In this document: piece after piece, positions 33,531 to 34,163 of the stretch
How the letters are laid out: every line of letters begins with the position of its first letter
Position numbering within the stretch: position 1 is the first letter of the stretch
Origin: Planctomycetota bacterium
Lineage (GTDB): Bacteria; Planctomycetota; UBA11346
DNA: 34,163 nt
Assembly (NCBI GenBank): GCA_024641365.1
Contig: JAHEDF010000004.1
Coordinates: 1 to 34,163, forward strand
Direction of reading: 5' to 3'
The notes under the pieces: model-generated
Databases searched by the model: none
The model's input: the letters and a program-made list of their open reading frames with translations, nothing else
What the model was told of the DNA's origin: nothing
Program-made: the position numbers and the translations under genes

Positions 33531-34163
33531 ATGACTATTTTCGCTGCCCCACCTGTAAGTCGCCTAGCTCGTGTACGGATCTTGTTGCTCACCATTGGGT
33601 TGATTTGGACAAGTCACGCAGCTGAGCGCCCCCTCAATATCGTGCTTATTTTAGCTGATGATCTTGGCTGGAGTGACACAACCATTTATGGACAGACATC
33701 CTATTATCGCACGCCACATCTCCAAGCACTTGCCGATCGCGGTATGACATTTCGCCGTGCCTATGCTGCAAGTCCCTTATGCTCACCAACACGCGCCAGT
33801 ATATTAACCGGTTTGCATCCAGCGCGAATTGGTCTCACATCACCGACCTGTCATGTCAAAGACGTTATTTTATCGGCTTCCGTCTTAGAGAAAGCATCGC
33901 CCGGTAATAAATCCCGCGGCTGCAAATCTGTCACCAGACTCAATACAACCTATCTAGGTTTGGGATCTATTTTGAAAAATAATGGCTATGTGACCGGACA
34001 TTTTGGTAAATGGCATTTAGGAGCTGAACCGTATTCACCATTAGAACATGGTTTTGATGGTGATATTCCCCATTGGCATGGCCCCGGGCCCGCAGGAAGC
34101 TATGTTGCTCCATGGAAATTTCATCATTTTAAAGAAAAATATCCTGAAGAACATATCGAAGAT
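33531..34163 (+). CDS. Exported type I sulfatase, N-terminal part (cut by window end)
   Basis: The frame is open from an ATG at 33531 to the right edge, giving 211 complete codons. It has a signal peptide (about 1-31, ending TSHAAE), the metal-binding start [14 protein letters not shown] (Asp43, Asp44), the formylglycine motif C-S-P-T-R at 84-88, and HFGKWHLG further on. The order matches arylsulfatase A-like enzymes of PVC bacteria and differs in sequence from the sulfatase at 22846-24351, so the two are not recent copies. An insertion-like stretch rich in Ser/Lys/Cys (about 105-130, [12 protein letters not shown]) precedes the [11 protein letters not shown] helix. The remainder of the gene, including the C-terminal subdomain, lies beyond the window. 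Confidence 0.92.
   Translation, partial: MTIFAAPPVSRLARVRILLLTIGLIWTSHAAERPLNIVLILADDLGWSDTTIYGQTSYYRTPHLQALADRGMTFRRAYAASPLCSPTRASILTGLHPARIGLTSPTCHVKDVILSASVLEKASPGNKSRGCKSVTRLNTTYLGLGSILKNNGYVTGHFGKWHLGAEPYSPLEHGFDGDIPHWHGPGPAGSYVAPWKFHHFKEKYPEEHIED

Noticed and set aside
1..34163. tRNA genes or CRISPR arrays
   Set aside because: I found no TTCGA-type T-loop with acceptor pairing and no regularly spaced identical repeats with unique spacers; the tandem repeats seen are short and directly adjacent.

Overview
The window looks like a chromosomal segment from a bacterium of the PVC superphylum (Planctomycetota, Verrucomicrobiota or Lentisphaerota; the exact phylum cannot be fixed from this sequence). 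The evidence is the gene content: a DUF1552 protein coupled to a DUF1587/DUF1595/DUF1592/DUF1588/DUF1585 cytochrome-like protein, a very large heme-binding propeller-HEAT-cytochrome c protein of the PVC type, a DUF6288 protein, a LamG protein and two formylglycine sulfatases. Housekeeping genes (purC, a phosphofructokinase, glycogen phosphorylase, a PpiD-like chaperone, the SRP RNA) are scattered among them. Overall composition is moderately AT-rich, and many starts lack a clear Shine-Dalgarno sequence. I see no prophage, transposase, CRISPR array or tRNA.

Layout. Positions 1-3363: a cut-off secreted protein, an overlapping membrane protein, and a lipoprotein built of 19 exact 18-residue repeats, all on the minus strand; then the SRP RNA gene on the plus strand and a small membrane-anchored protein on the minus strand. 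Positions 3752-8162: a secreted protein with a possible thioredoxin-like fold converges, across a strong palindromic terminator, on the DUF1552/DUF1592 pair. Positions 8347-11111: an rRNA dimethyltransferase-like enzyme and a LamG protein on the plus strand. Positions 11115-14981: a tightly overlapped minus-strand operon tesA-ybbA-ybbP (GDSL esterase, ABC ATPase, FtsX-type permease). Positions 15157-19531: a small membrane protein on the plus strand, an inverted-repeat element, then a TauE/SafE permease, purC and a PpiD-like chaperone on the minus strand. Positions 19686-24351: a helical hypothetical protein and a DUF6288 protein converge on a sulfatase. Positions 25014-31256: glycogen phosphorylase behind a candidate structured leader, then the 1141-residue PVC heme protein. 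Positions 31257-32176: a gene graveyard holding a VOC/glyoxalase fragment, a chain of hairpins and a MITE-like nested inverted repeat. Positions 32177-34163: a phosphofructokinase and a second sulfatase, cut by the window end.

How the genes fit together. The sulfatases, LamG protein, DUF1552/DUF1592 pair and PVC heme protein belong to the exported, polysaccharide- and redox-related repertoire typical of PVC bacteria. Glycogen phosphorylase and phosphofructokinase are glycogen-use and glycolysis genes. PpiD-like, SRP RNA, YbbAP/TesA and the lipoprotein concern the cell envelope and protein export.

The most unusual items are the 18-residue repeat lipoprotein (18 residues is exactly five alpha-helical turns), the two intergenic elements made of short tandem repeats in inverted orientation (one supplies the C-terminus of the TauE protein), the possible RNA structure ahead of glycogen phosphorylase, and a phosphofructokinase with a mixed ATP/PPi-type active site lacking the usual GGDG aspartate.
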